Source: a virus. From it: a stretch of 34,608 nt of DNA. The DNA is taken from IMG/VR virus record IMGVR_UViG_3300047551_001398, positions 1 through 34,608 of that record; one strand, 5' to 3'. Every line of letters starts with the position of its first letter. Position 1 is the stretch's first letter. Both the position numbers and the translations under genes were made by a program. The notes under the pieces are model-generated. The model worked only from the letters and a program-made list of their open reading frames with translations, did no database searches and was not told the DNA's origin. Shown piece after piece: positions 7,579 to 16,805 of this stretch.

Positions 7579-8646
7579 ATGAGTGACTTTTTAAAGAGTA
7601 TGATTCGTGCATCAGGTAATGAGTTTGCTTCACTAGCCGAAGATGGCGTGGAAGGTGACATTACAGGCTTTGTGGATACAGGTTCGTATTCCTTCAACGC
7701 TCTGCTGTCAGGTTCGCTCAAGGGCGGCATTGCCAACAACAAGATTCTAGGTATTGCAGGAGAGAGTGCCACAGGCAAAACTTACTTTGCCTTGGGTATC
7801 GCTGCACAGTTCTTGACTGACAATCCTGAAGGAGCGATTCTTTACTTTGACTCGGAGCAAGCCATCACAAGCGACATGATTAAGTCTCGTGGTCTTGACC
7901 CGAATCGCGTTGCGGTATTTCCTGTGGCTACCGTTGAGCAGTTCCGCCATCAGTTGCTACAGATCATCGACAACTATGGCAAGTTGGATGAGAAGAAGCG
8001 TAAGCCGTTCTTTGTGGTGTTGGATTCGCTAGGCATGTTGAGCACTAGCAAAGAAACCAACGATACACTTGAAGGCAAGGAAGTGCGAGACATGACTCGT
8101 GCTCAGGTTGTCAAGGGTGCGTTCCGTGTGCTTACCTTGAAGTTGGGTCTGCACAACATTCCTATGGTTGTTACCAATCACACCTACGATGTGGTGGGTG
8201 CGTATGTGCCAACCAAGGAGATGGGTGGCGGCACAGGACTCAAGTATGCTGCTTCAACCATTGTGTATCTGTCCAAGAAGAAGCACAAGGTGGACGATGA
8301 AGTTGTCGGCAATATCATTCATTGCAAACTCTACAAGGGTCGTCTTACCCGTGAGAACAAGATGGTGGATGTGCTGCTCACTTTTGAAAAGGGTCTTGAC
8401 CGATACTACGGTCTTGTAGACTTGGCTTTAAAGCACAATGTGTTCAAGAAGGTTTCCACTAAGATTGAATTGCCTAACGGCACTACTGCTTTTGAAAGTC
8501 AGATTGTGAAGAATCCAACCAAGTATTTTACTGAAGAAGTAATGAAGGCGTTGGAAATCGCAGCGGCTAAAGAGTTCAAGTATGGCTCTGACCAGGAAGG
8601 AGCAAGCAGCGATGAACCCTCGGAAACCGTTGAAGCGGAAGGATGA
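7579..8646 (+). CDS. uvsX: RecA-like recombinase UvsX
   Basis: Strand-exchange ATPase for recombination-dependent replication and repair. 355 aa (T4 391). Walker A is GESATGKT (61-68); DSEQA (91-95) carries the catalytic Glu region; Walker B is FFVVLDS (144-150). A long L1/L2 region with [17 protein letters not shown] and the [27 protein letters not shown] segment is typical of UvsX. The C-terminus ends in an acidic tail ([11 protein letters not shown]) that may interact with the mediator UvsY or gp32. The start is set by GGAG nine bases upstream of the ATG, and the gene has its own sigma70-type promoter. The next gene starts inside its last 35 bases. Confidence 0.97.
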   Translation: MSDFLKSMIRASGNEFASLAEDGVEGDITGFVDTGSYSFNALLSGSLKGGIANNKILGIAGESATGKTYFALGIAAQFLTDNPEGAILYFDSEQAITSDMIKSRGLDPNRVAVFPVATVEQFRHQLLQIIDNYGKLDEKKRKPFFVVLDSLGMLSTSKETNDTLEGKEVRDMTRAQVVKGAFRVLTLKLGLHNIPMVVTNHTYDVVGAYVPTKEMGGGTGLKYAASTIVYLSKKKHKVDDEVVGNIIHCKLYKGRLTRENKMVDVLLTFEKGLDRYYGLVDLALKHNVFKKVSTKIELPNGTTAFESQIVKNPTKYFTEEVMKALEIAAAKEFKYGSDQEGASSDEPSETVEAEG

Positions 8647-8911
8647 GCCAATCCTTTACCCTGAGTTTCAAGCCGCTTTTTTAGGAACCCTGAGAAAGTT
8701 CGGTCAAACTATTCCTGTGGCTGTCTACGATTACGAGAAGTGTCTAGACATTCTTGTAAAGCAGGGTATGGATGTTGTAGACGCTTACGAGTGGCTTGAA
8801 GTAAACACTCTAGGCGGTTATCTTGGAGAAGGCACACCTGTGCTGCTGAATCGTTGCACTATTGAAGAGTTTGAAGAGGAGGCTCAGTTTTATGGGGAAA
8901 CTACTGATTAA
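8612..8911 (+). CDS. Small phage protein of unknown function
   Basis: About 99 residues, starting at ATG 8612 behind an AGGA about nine bases upstream; a longer frame opens at 8582 but lacks a better signal. It overlaps the uvsX 3' end by 35 bases in another frame, and the next gene by 20. The N-terminus is basic (NPRKPLKRK). The rest looks like a compact helical fold with [31 protein letters not shown] have a faint impression of similar conserved hypothetical proteins in other phages but cannot name a family. It separates uvsX from the sugar island. Confidence 0.6.
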   Translation: MNPRKPLKRKDEPILYPEFQAAFLGTLRKFGQTIPVAVYDYEKCLDILVKQGMDVVDAYEWLEVNTLGGYLGEGTPVLLNRCTIEEFEEEAQFYGETTD

Positions 8912-9581
8912 ATTACCAAGCAGATCTCGTCCTGCCAAGTTCATGGAAGTGTTTGGACTTTACAAGTCTATGTTATCAGGCAAGCACGATGTTAAATTCC
9001 TATGCTCCTTTGATCTTGATGATCCTACAATGAATAATTCTGGTATGCGTAATTGGCTTACCAAACAAGGAGATTCAGTTAAAGCATTTTGGGGCAACTC
9101 TAAAACCAAGATACAAGCCATAAATGCAGATCTAGAACATGCTGAAAACTACGATGTGATGCTGCTTGCTTCGGATGATATGATTCCACAGATTCAAGGT
9201 TACGATGATATTATTATGCAAGATATGCAGACTTATTATCCTGACGGTGATGGTGTGCTGCATTACAATGACGGTAAGCAGGGTGAGCGTTTGAATACTC
9301 TTTGTATTTTTGGTAAGAAGTATTTTGATCGTTTTGGTTATATTTACAATCCAGAATATATAAGTGTTTTTCCTGATAACGAGTTTACCGATGTTAGCAG
9401 AATTCTTGGAAAAGCAACTTATATTGATAAGATTATTATTCGCCATTTCTGGATAGAAATTGGTATAGACGCATTGTACATGCGTAATGAGAACAGAGAA
9501 TTATACGCTCACGATAATGCGGTTTATAATAGAAGAAAGGCAGCAAACTTCGGTTTGCCACAACATGCCAACGCCTCCTAA
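8892..9581 (+). CDS. Putative GT-A glycosyltransferase, paralogue of the N-terminal half of the 11090 gene
   Basis: About 229 residues from ATG 8892, preceded by GAGGAGG; the frame opens earlier (8862), but only this ATG has a good SD. SRSRPAKF at the N-terminus, FDLDDP, ASDDM (a DxD-like metal/sugar-nucleotide site), YDDIIMQDM, HYNDG and GYIYNPEY all reappear in the gene at 11090 (TRQRPGKF, MDSDD, TADDM, WDDIIAEDM, NYNND, GYIYHPDY). This shows a duplication. The domain looks like a small GT-A fold transferase. Acceptor and donor are unknown. First gene of the sugar island; it overlaps both neighbours. Confidence 0.6.
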   Translation: MGKLLIKLPSRSRPAKFMEVFGLYKSMLSGKHDVKFLCSFDLDDPTMNNSGMRNWLTKQGDSVKAFWGNSKTKIQAINADLEHAENYDVMLLASDDMIPQIQGYDDIIMQDMQTYYPDGDGVLHYNDGKQGERLNTLCIFGKKYFDRFGYIYNPEYISVFPDNEFTDVSRILGKATYIDKIIIRHFWIEIGIDALYMRNENRELYAHDNAVYNRRKAANFGLPQHANAS

Positions 9582-10179
9582 TCAAATCTTATTCAGCGTT
9601 CTGATTTTGTCTATTCCTTCTCGTCTTGAGAAGTGTTTGATTCCAACATACAATCGTTTGCTTAAGCAGATTGGAAATGAGACTTGTGTTGAAGTGCTTA
9701 CTCTTGTAGACAATAAAAGCATGAGTATTGGGGAAAAGCGACAGGCTTTAATTCAGTCGGCAAGAGGGAAGTGGATTGCTTTCTTGGATGACGATGATGC
9801 GGTATCGGAAGATTATATTCAAACCTGCTTGAATACCATTCGCACCAAGCCTGCGGATGTAATTACTTTTGAGCAGCACTGTACCGTGAACGGCAAAGAG
9901 TTCAAGGTGGACTTCCGAATGGGAAATCCACACGAAGGATTAAAGCACAATCCTGATGGTTCTCTAGGAGACATTAAGCGTCCACCTTATCATATGTGCT
10001 TGTGGGCAGCGAAGATAGCAAAGAACATCCCGTTTAAGCCAGTATCGTATGGTGAAGATATTGAGTGGTGTTCACGAATGTATCCGTTTGTTAGTAGTGA
10101 AACTCACCTAGATAAAGTACTTCACTACTACAGATACGATGATAGAACATCAGAATCAATTCAGTATGCTAAACGATAG
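9565..10179 (+). CDS. Family 2-like glycosyltransferase
   Basis: About 204 residues from ATG 9565, which lies inside the last 17 bases of the previous gene; the frame extends upstream to 9487, but that part only duplicates neighbour coding sequence. GT2 features: an N-terminal strand FSVLILSIPSRLEKCLIP, a KSMSIGEKRQALIQSARGKW helix, then IAFLDDDDAVSEDYI (Asp run 75-78) as the metal-binding DxD. The end of the domain has GEDIEWCSRMYPF, which fits the catalytic-base ED motif of GT2 enzymes. Donor sugar unknown. Moderate length, no membrane segment. Confidence 0.75.
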   Translation: MPTPPNQILFSVLILSIPSRLEKCLIPTYNRLLKQIGNETCVEVLTLVDNKSMSIGEKRQALIQSARGKWIAFLDDDDAVSEDYIQTCLNTIRTKPADVITFEQHCTVNGKEFKVDFRMGNPHEGLKHNPDGSLGDIKRPPYHMCLWAAKIAKNIPFKPVSYGEDIEWCSRMYPFVSSETHLDKVLHYYRYDDRTSESIQYAKR

Positions 10180-10188
10180 AGGTATATC

Positions 10189-11088
10189 ATGCAAAATGCG
10201 GTTATTGTTTATTTGACGAGACAGCGAGATCTCTGGTACTTTGTTCACAGTCTAAAACTACTTTTCAAGAATCTAAACACGGATAACAAGTATCCTGTTA
10301 TTGTGTTTCACGATGATATAACTCCAGTTATCATCTCAAATATACTCGTAGAACTTCACAACTTTTTGGGATACTTACCGAATGTGAAGTTTGAAAAGAT
10401 AGCATTCACTTTGCCTGAAGGTATATCTACCGATCCAGCAAAGTATGCTATGGAGGGGGAACACCCAACTCTACAGCAGTTTCCTCTTGGATACCGACAT
10501 ATGTGTAGGTTCTTTGGTGGATTGATATTCAATCATCCATCAATGCTGAAGTACAAGTATTATATGAGAGTTGACTCTGATTCATTCATGCTTTCTAAAG
10601 TGTCACAGGATCCATTCCAATGGATGGCAGACAATGGTTATGAATACTCTGATTATCCACTTGGAACCGACAGCCCAAAAGAAATTGAATGGGCAAGACG
10701 AGGAATGTGGGAAAGCGCAAAAGAGTTTATAGCCATGAACTCAAACAGAATTTCAAATCCTCCCTCTAATTGGGAAGGAGAACTGTACAACACTAATTTT
10801 GAAATATGTGACATGGATTTCTTTAGAAAGACAGAATATCAAGAGTATTTTAAGCACATTGATGACACGGGCAATATCTTTTACCGAAGATGGGGCGATC
10901 ATGTTATTCGTTGGTTGGGTATTCGTTTGTTTATGAAACCAAATGGTGTTGGTAAAATGACTGAGTTGAATTTCTGTTATCAGCACGGTAGTTTCGCAGG
11001 TAATCCTAAACTTGCAACACAGGATAGCATTGATGTTCTTCCTGAACCATTTAAAGGATGTTACTATAAGTGTTTGAAAGGCGAATAA
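10189..11088 (+). CDS. GT15-like (Kre2/Mnt1-type) glycosyltransferase, copy 1
   Basis: 299 residues resembling GT15 alpha-1,2-mannosyltransferases, best known from fungal Golgi. It has an N-terminal AVIVYLTRQRDLWYF strand-helix, IVFHDD, GYRHMCRFFGG, a donor-site YYMRVDSDSFM (D129/D131), then TNFEICDMDFFRKTEYQEYF (E205 at the position of the Kre2 nucleophile candidate) and GNIFYRRWGDHVIRWLGI, the GT15 hallmark WGD. It lacks the fungal N-terminal membrane anchor, so it should be cytosolic. A diverged second copy is at 18062. An enzyme acting on nucleotide-sugar and a glycan or protein acceptor is likely; mannose as donor is only inferred. Confidence 0.75.
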   Translation: MQNAVIVYLTRQRDLWYFVHSLKLLFKNLNTDNKYPVIVFHDDITPVIISNILVELHNFLGYLPNVKFEKIAFTLPEGISTDPAKYAMEGEHPTLQQFPLGYRHMCRFFGGLIFNHPSMLKYKYYMRVDSDSFMLSKVSQDPFQWMADNGYEYSDYPLGTDSPKEIEWARRGMWESAKEFIAMNSNRISNPPSNWEGELYNTNFEICDMDFFRKTEYQEYFKHIDDTGNIFYRRWGDHVIRWLGIRLFMKPNGVGKMTELNFCYQHGSFAGNPKLATQDSIDVLPEPFKGCYYKCLKGE

Positions 11089-11089
11089 G

Positions 11090-12640
11090 ATGACTCACAT
11101 ATTACTTAAGTATCCGACTCGTCAGAGACCAGGTAAGTTTATGAACAACCTTCGTGCCTACATGGAAAAGGCATCAGGTAAGCATAAGATCACTTATGTA
11201 ATCAGCATGGATTCTGATGATCTACTCCTAAACAATCCTAGAATCAAGCACTTTTTGGATAACTTACCTAAGACCGATCTGTGCTCGGTTCATTATTTCT
11301 ATGGCGAGAAGAATGGGAAGATATCTGCAATAAACCGAAATATTCCAAGCACTCCTTGGGATATTGTGGTTTCTACAGCAGATGATATGGAGCCGGTTGA
11401 AAATGGTTGGGATGATATCATAGCCGAAGATATGGCTAGAGAATTTCCCGATACCAATGGATCTTTGAATTACAATAATGATCCTCGCCTAGAGCAGAAG
11501 GGGGCAGAAGGGTTCAAGACTTTAATTACTCTGCCTGTTATTGGAAGAAAACTGTACGATTATTTTGGATACATTTACCATCCAGATTATAAGTCTGAAT
11601 GGTGTGATAACGAGCAGACTGAAGTTTTTGAACAAATGGGAGTTTTGCGGCACATCAATCGTCGTCCTATAGTTCATAAATGGGCAGAAAATCAAGACGA
11701 ATTGATGCAACATAATATGCGCGTCGGAGCAAGCGTAGATAGAGCAATTTATGAAAATCGAAAGGCCAATGGGTTCAAAAACATTGAACCAAAAATTAAT
11801 GACAATTGGATAGTTCAAATTACAAGAACTAGAGACGAATTGTTCTTACTAAAGGAAATGCTTCCTCTATGGAAAGAGTATGCTGACGCTTTTGTTTTCT
11901 TAGTTGATAGTTCTACAGACGGAACCTACGAGTATTTAAAAGAAAATGCAAGCAAATACAATATTGTTAGTATTCTAAAAATAGACAGGGACAACGATAA
12001 ATTAGCAATAGAGTCTGATGCCAGACAGATGTTGTTTGATGAGGCATTCAAATATTCTAGCAAGATAGTTTGCTTGGATTCGGATGAGTACATAGACGGT
12101 AATATTAAAAAAGAACAGTTGAAAGAGATACTTGAAAACCATAAGGACACTTTATTTTACACCCAATGGATTCAATATGTGGGCAAAAATCAAATACGAA
12201 CAGACGGAAAGTGGCAAGTACACTGGGTTGATCGTATAGGCTCTTACTCAAATAGAGCAGTTTTCAAGAATCGTCAAATGCACTCAGAGCATCTTCCTGT
12301 ACCAAAAACACAGTTATCAATTCAGGTTCCAAACATCTTCATTTCTCATTTGCAATGGATTGATAAAAAGGCTGTTGCCGTCAAGCAATACTATTGGAAG
12401 ATTGAAGATTATGTTAACAAGAATAGATTCAATGCCGATGTTATTGATTATACTGAGTATGATAAATCTGTTAATAATTTTTCTTGGCAACCTGTAGAAT
12501 TTTCTTTTCCACTAAAAGTTCGTTGTGATATTTACAAAGACCAAGATTTGACGACTAACTATAAGTATAAGTTCATCAAAGAAAGTGTGACAAAATATAA
12601 CATTCCCAACTTGAATGATTGGGGATTTGGGATACACTAA
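11090..12640 (+). CDS. Two-domain glycosyltransferase
   Basis: 516 residues in two halves. Residues ~1-235 match the whole 8892 protein (TRQRPGKF, SMDSDD, STADDM, GWDDIIAEDM, GYIYHPDY, a RPIVHKW motif). Residues ~236-516 form a second GT2-like domain: WIVQITRTRDELFLLKEMLP, FVFLVDSSTDGTYEYL, a LDSDEYIDG metal motif (D330/D332), then HWVDRIGSYSNRAVFK and an HLQW segment. It may transfer two sugars in succession, as bacterial chain-polymerising enzymes do, or the N-half may be a recognition domain. The start ATG is 2 bases after the previous stop. The second half is more AT-rich than the first by eye, in line with fusion of two genes. Confidence 0.7.
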   Translation: MTHILLKYPTRQRPGKFMNNLRAYMEKASGKHKITYVISMDSDDLLLNNPRIKHFLDNLPKTDLCSVHYFYGEKNGKISAINRNIPSTPWDIVVSTADDMEPVENGWDDIIAEDMAREFPDTNGSLNYNNDPRLEQKGAEGFKTLITLPVIGRKLYDYFGYIYHPDYKSEWCDNEQTEVFEQMGVLRHINRRPIVHKWAENQDELMQHNMRVGASVDRAIYENRKANGFKNIEPKINDNWIVQITRTRDELFLLKEMLPLWKEYADAFVFLVDSSTDGTYEYLKENASKYNIVSILKIDRDNDKLAIESDARQMLFDEAFKYSSKIVCLDSDEYIDGNIKKEQLKEILENHKDTLFYTQWIQYVGKNQIRTDGKWQVHWVDRIGSYSNRAVFKNRQMHSEHLPVPKTQLSIQVPNIFISHLQWIDKKAVAVKQYYWKIEDYVNKNRFNADVIDYTEYDKSVNNFSWQPVEFSFPLKVRCDIYKDQDLTTNYKYKFIKESVTKYNIPNLNDWGFGIH

Positions 12641-12646
12641 TACATT

Positions 12647-13990
12647 ATGGAACACATACTCAAATCAGTTGAAGACTTCATTAAAGAAAAGCAAGCCTCT
12701 AAGAAATGGAAGGCTGGTGTTGATTGGGTTCAATACGCAGGGCCTTATTTTGGAACGGAGGAATACACCGAATCAGTAAAGACTCTGCTTGAAGGCTGGT
12801 TGGTTCTAGGATCAAACGGTATTCGCTTTGAGCATCAGTTCCCCAATCTGATGGGCAAAGAGTACGGTATCTTAACTAACAGCGGAAGCAGTTCAAACTT
12901 GATAATGATGTCGTGTATGACCTCTAAGCGTTTAAACAATTTCCCAAAAGGAACCAAAGTAATAACTCCTATTGCAGGATTTCCCACTACAATAAATCCA
13001 ATCTTTCAGGTTGGGTTTGAGCCAGTATTTGTTGATATAGATTTGGATACTTTGAATCTGAATTTAGATCAGGTTGAGCAGAGAGCAAAAGAGGGATGTC
13101 GTATAATAACTTTTGCTCATGTTCTAGGCAATCCTCCAAACATGGATAGATTGATGGAGATTGTTAACCGATACAATCTTGTTTTACTTGAAGACTGTTG
13201 TGATGCTTTGGGATCAACCTATGGCGGAAAGTCTCTAGGTAGTTTTGGTGAGTTTGCTTCATGTTCATTTTATCCTGCTCATCATATCACTATGGGAGAA
13301 GGTGGATTTGTTGCAACTCGCACCAAAGAACAAGAGATTGTTGCTAGAAGTTTCCGTGAGTGGGGAAGAGGTTGCTATTGTGTAGGAAAGCAGGCGAATT
13401 TTTTGAAGAACGGCAGTTGCAAGAAGAGATTTTCAAATTGGCTTCCTGCCCTACCAAATGAGATTTTTGACCACAAGTATGTGTATGATGAGATAGGATA
13501 TAACTTGAAGCCGACAGATCAACAGGCTGCTATGGGTCTTGTTCAGGTTAAGAGATTACCCAAGATTATTGAAATACGAAAGCATAACCATGCTAGACTG
13601 TGTAAGATGTTCTCCAAGTATGAAGAGCATTTCATCATTCCAAAAGCAACCGAGAATTCTGATCCTGCGTGGTTTGCGTTTGCAGTAACCTTGAAAGATG
13701 GATGTTCATTCAAGCGTAACGATATTGTTGACTACTTTGAAGAGAACAAGATTCAAACTAGACCATATTTTGCAGGCAACATCATGCTACAGCCTGCGTA
13801 TGAAGGGCTGATGGATCCTGAGCGAGTAGTTAAAGATTATCCTAATGCAAGAAAGGTTACAACCGATACATTCTTCTTGGGAACTAGTCCAGTCATAACA
13901 GACGAGCAGTTAGATTATATTGAATCAACTTTAGATGATTTTATGACCAAAAGAAGAATTCATTTACCTATTATGAATACTGAAATTTAA
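12647..13990 (+). CDS. RfbH/DdhC-like PMP-dependent [2Fe-2S] 3-dehydrase (3,6-dideoxyhexose synthesis)
   Basis: 447 residues of the DegT/DnrJ/EryC1 fold but with the dehydrase signature SFYPAHHITMGEGG (207-220). H212 replaces the PLP lysine, as in ColD and RfbH/E1, which remove the C3 hydroxyl of NDP-4-keto-6-deoxyhexoses instead of transaminating. Three cysteines fit the E1 iron-sulphur pattern I recall as C-x57-C-x1-C-x7-C: C185-x57-C243-x1-C245. The last Cys is at C258 (x12), behind a five-residue longer loop. KRFSNWLPALP...YDEIGYNLKPTDQQAAMG also matches RfbH. No E3-type reductase is visible here. It would act after a 4,6-dehydratase such as the gene at 14672. Confidence 0.85.
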   Translation: MEHILKSVEDFIKEKQASKKWKAGVDWVQYAGPYFGTEEYTESVKTLLEGWLVLGSNGIRFEHQFPNLMGKEYGILTNSGSSSNLIMMSCMTSKRLNNFPKGTKVITPIAGFPTTINPIFQVGFEPVFVDIDLDTLNLNLDQVEQRAKEGCRIITFAHVLGNPPNMDRLMEIVNRYNLVLLEDCCDALGSTYGGKSLGSFGEFASCSFYPAHHITMGEGGFVATRTKEQEIVARSFREWGRGCYCVGKQANFLKNGSCKKRFSNWLPALPNEIFDHKYVYDEIGYNLKPTDQQAAMGLVQVKRLPKIIEIRKHNHARLCKMFSKYEEHFIIPKATENSDPAWFAFAVTLKDGCSFKRNDIVDYFEENKIQTRPYFAGNIMLQPAYEGLMDPERVVKDYPNARKVTTDTFFLGTSPVITDEQLDYIESTLDDFMTKRRIHLPIMNTEI

Positions 13991-14670
13991 TGAGTAAACT
14001 TCAACTAAAAAATATAACAATATTGTCATACAACTGTGTTGACCCAATACAGAGTGTTAAAGCATTATTGTATAGTTCTAAAGACATAGATTTTGCTGAC
14101 ATGATATTGGTTAGCAATAACAAACCCGAAAAAACACCATCAAGCATAAGATTTGTAAAAACTGACGCTAAAACTCATCAAGAGTCTTCAAGATTTACTT
14201 ATGAACTTTTGCCTCAGTTAATAGAAACAAAATACTGCTTGATGATACACGATGATGGATTTGTTATAAATCCGCATTTATGGACAGATGAATTTTTGCA
14301 GTATGATTACATAGGAGCCCCTTGGAAAAATTTGGGGCAAAGAAATCGAGTTGGTAACGGCGGATTTGTTTTGAGAAGTAATAGATTTATTCAGTTGACA
14401 AGAAATATTAGATATCTTGGTACGCATGATGATACTGAACAAACAAACGATTATTATGATTACTATACTAGATGTGGTTGCAAGTATGCACCTTTAGAAG
14501 TTGCTATGAAATTTTCTTTAGAATCTAAAATACCCGAGTGTGAGTATAATTTAGATAATTGTTTTGGATTTCATGGTAGAGGAAAACCAGAAACCACCTC
14601 GGTTCACGACGGTCACTATAAAATGTTTCAAGATAAAATAAAACTGTTAGACACAGTAGATTTGGGGTAA
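13990..14670 (+). CDS. DUF5672 family protein (glycosyltransferase-like)
   Basis: 226 residues resembling the DUF5672 family, which is found within glycan loci and looks like a GT-A enzyme. Visible: ITILSYNCVDPIQSVKAL at the N-terminus, YCLMIHDDGFVINPHLWTD with HDD (87-89) as a DxD-like site, YDYIGAPW, and RVGNGGFVLRSNRFI, the family's most recognisable segment; CFGFHG near the end. ATG shares one base with the previous stop (TAATG). Markedly AT-rich compared with the dehydrase before it. Substrate unknown. Confidence 0.7.
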   Translation: MSKLQLKNITILSYNCVDPIQSVKALLYSSKDIDFADMILVSNNKPEKTPSSIRFVKTDAKTHQESSRFTYELLPQLIETKYCLMIHDDGFVINPHLWTDEFLQYDYIGAPWKNLGQRNRVGNGGFVLRSNRFIQLTRNIRYLGTHDDTEQTNDYYDYYTRCGCKYAPLEVAMKFSLESKIPECEYNLDNCFGFHGRGKPETTSVHDGHYKMFQDKIKLLDTVDLG

Positions 14671-14671
14671 A

Positions 14672-15622
14672 ATGAAAGTATTGTATGTAACAGGATGCTT
14701 AGGATTTATAGGCTCACATGTCACCAGACTTTGTTTAAAGAAAGGTTGGCATGTTAAAGGAATTGATAAAATTACTTATGCCGCTAACGATGAACTCTTG
14801 AAAGAGTTCTTAATGTATCCAAACTTTTCATTTGTTCAATGTGATATCAATGATCTTAAATTTCTATACGATTGTGACTACATTGTAAACACTGCCGCAG
14901 AAACACATGTTGGTAATTCTATTGCCAACAGTGATGACTTTATTAGTTCTAACATTAACGGTGTTCACAACATACTTGAATTAATTAAGAACTATCGGCA
15001 AGAAAATGGTAAAACTCCAACTTTTTTACATTTTAGCACAGATGAAGTTTATGGTGACATAGCAGAGGGGGCGCATACTGAACAAGATTTGCTAAAGCCT
15101 TCAAACCCATATTCTGCCACTAAAGCGGCCGCCGATATGTTGGTATTGGCTTGGGCTAGAACTTACAAGATTCCGTATGTAATAGTTAGACCCACCAACA
15201 ACTACGGTATAGGTCAGTATGTTGAAAAACTCATACCAAAGGTTTGTAAGTATTTGCATTTGGGAAGAAAGATTCCTTTACACAATAACGGAACCCCAAT
15301 ACGAAATTGGTTACATGCTGAGGACACCGCTAGAGCCATAATCACCATAATTGAATCAGAAACCAAAAATGAAATATACAATATTTGTGGTGGATTTGAG
15401 CAATCAAATTTAGAAACTGTTACAAAAATTCTAGAGGTTTTGGGTGTTAAAGAGAATCATTACTCAGATTACATAGATTTTTCTTACAGTAGACCAGGAC
15501 AAGATGTTAGATATGCGTTAGACGATTCTAAACTCAGAAAATTGGGATGGAATCCTATCAAAAACTTTGATGAAGAACTTCCTGCCATAGTTAAATACTA
15601 TAAAGAGAATTTTATTTGGTGA
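14672..15622 (+). CDS. NDP-glucose 4,6-dehydratase-like SDR (RmlB/RfbB type)
   Basis: Extended short-chain dehydrogenase, 316 aa. NAD site TGCLGFIGSH (7-16); catalytic STDEVYGD (S122-D129, D124/E125 being the dehydratase acid/base pair of RmlB); YSATK (Y147, K151); RPTNNYG; and a C-terminal RPGQDVRYALD...LGW that is very RmlB-like. The expected reaction is NDP-glucose to NDP-4-keto-6-deoxyglucose. The base (dTDP or CDP) cannot be read: the TDE motif favours dTDP, whereas the RfbH-like enzyme upstream classically uses CDP-sugars. ATG two bases after the previous stop. Confidence 0.88.
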   Translation: MKVLYVTGCLGFIGSHVTRLCLKKGWHVKGIDKITYAANDELLKEFLMYPNFSFVQCDINDLKFLYDCDYIVNTAAETHVGNSIANSDDFISSNINGVHNILELIKNYRQENGKTPTFLHFSTDEVYGDIAEGAHTEQDLLKPSNPYSATKAAADMLVLAWARTYKIPYVIVRPTNNYGIGQYVEKLIPKVCKYLHLGRKIPLHNNGTPIRNWLHAEDTARAIITIIESETKNEIYNICGGFEQSNLETVTKILEVLGVKENHYSDYIDFSYSRPGQDVRYALDDSKLRKLGWNPIKNFDEELPAIVKYYKENFIW

Positions 15623-15631
15623 AAGATAAAC

Positions 15632-16210
15632 ATGGAAGGCTATACTTTAACAAGACAAGCAAAAGAAGTAGTTAGAGATATTTTAACTTCGAATAACTCT
15701 GGAAATTATTTGGAGATAGGTTCTTACTATGGTGTTATGATTTCAGAACTGGCTGAAGAATTTCCTAGTAAGATTATGTACTCTATAGATCCTTTTATTG
15801 CAGACGGGTGGACGGGACAACCAAAAGATGAAGAATTAGTGGATATAGAAAAGGGATTTAAAATTAATATTGCTCCTTATTCTAATATAAAGCACTATCG
15901 TTTAAAAACAAAACAATTTATTGACGAAACTCTGCATAAAACTTTAGAAAATGTGACAGTAGTTTATGTTGATGGATCTCATATTTTTCAAGATATTTTG
16001 ATAGACATACAACTAGTAGATGAATTGTATAAAAAATGTCAAACAGATTTTCATGTCATTTTTGATGATTTGCACATTGAAGATGTTCAAATAGCAGTTC
16101 ACCAATTCCGAGAAAAATACGCTGATAACATAATTCACAGATGCGAAAAAAACAACATGTTTACTTTTATAATGAGATCATATAATGAATCTAAAGAAAA
16201 CAATAGTTGA
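15632..16210 (+). CDS. Class I SAM-dependent methyltransferase (Methyltransf_24-like)
   Basis: 192 residues. Motif I YLEIGSYYG (26-34), a MYSIDPF motif II region with acidic residue, and VYVDGSH (111-117), typical of sugar O-methyltransferases in surface-glycan clusters, followed by DDLHIEDVQIAVHQF. AT-rich. Probably methylates a hydroxyl or amino group of a sugar made or transferred by this island. Its last 26 bases overlap the start of the transketolase N-half, so the two are probably translated in sequence. Confidence 0.75.
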   Translation: MEGYTLTRQAKEVVRDILTSNNSGNYLEIGSYYGVMISELAEEFPSKIMYSIDPFIADGWTGQPKDEELVDIEKGFKINIAPYSNIKHYRLKTKQFIDETLHKTLENVTVVYVDGSHIFQDILIDIQLVDELYKKCQTDFHVIFDDLHIEDVQIAVHQFREKYADNIIHRCEKNNMFTFIMRSYNESKENNS

Positions 16211-16805
16211 AATTGCTTACAAGCATAAACTAGGTCATTTGGGTAGTTACTTCTCATCTGTTGATATCATAGATCAAATATATGGCAACATGGGCAAGGA
16301 TGACATCTTCATCTTGTCTTCAGGACATGCTGCCGTTGCTTTATATGCTTGCCTACAGAAGCACCGTGGTATAAACGCTGAAGAGATGTTTTTGAAGCAC
16401 GGTGGGCATCCACACCGTGACGAGGCTAATCAAATCTACTGCTCAACGGGAAGTCTTGGCTTGGGCATCACAATTGCATTAGGAAGAGCCGTAGCCAATC
16501 CAAATAGAAAGGTTTGGGTTCTTGTAAGCGATGGAGAGTGTGCCGAGGGTAGCGTGTGGGAGGCTTTGAAAACAATTCGTGAGCAGAACATTCAAAATAT
16601 TGAGGTTCATGTTAATGTGAATGGTTATGCTGCTTACATGGAGGTAGATCAGCAATACCTAACAGATAGGTTGAAAGCATTCCTTCCAGAGATTAAGATA
16701 CACTACACCACAGTTGAACAGTTTCCGTTTTTAAAAGGATTGAATGCACACTATCATGTTATGAAGGAAACCGACTACAAGCAAGCATTGGAGATGTTAA
16801 AATGA
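16185..16805 (+). CDS. Split transketolase, N-terminal (TPP-binding) subunit
   Basis: 206 residues covering the transketolase pyrophosphate domain: GHLGSYFSS (17-25), LSSGHAAVALYA, KHGGHPHRD, CSTGSLGLGITIALGRA, and VSDGECAEGSVWEA (114-127). In the TPP/Mg motif the first Gly of GDG is Ser (S115-D116-G117) and the motif's distal Asn lies in VNVNGY (144-148). The partner pyrimidine domain is the next gene, joined by ATGA. Such split pairs occur in secondary metabolism and surface-sugar loci. Transfer of a two-carbon ketol unit to make an unusual ketose or branched sugar is plausible. About 70 residues shorter than typical split N-halves. Confidence 0.85.
   Translation: MNLKKTIVEIAYKHKLGHLGSYFSSVDIIDQIYGNMGKDDIFILSSGHAAVALYACLQKHRGINAEEMFLKHGGHPHRDEANQIYCSTGSLGLGITIALGRAVANPNRKVWVLVSDGECAEGSVWEALKTIREQNIQNIEVHVNVNGYAAYMEVDQQYLTDRLKAFLPEIKIHYTTVEQFPFLKGLNAHYHVMKETDYKQALEMLK

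Noticed and set aside
5011-8646. Search for inteins or introns in gene 43 and uvsX
   Set aside because: Both proteins run through all motifs at near-normal length with no splice-type blocks or HNH/LAGLIDADG inserts.
12647-13990. Sugar aminotransferase call for the DegT-fold protein
   Set aside because: The PLP lysine is replaced by His in YPAHHITMGEGG and the iron-sulphur Cys set is present, so 3-dehydrase fits better.
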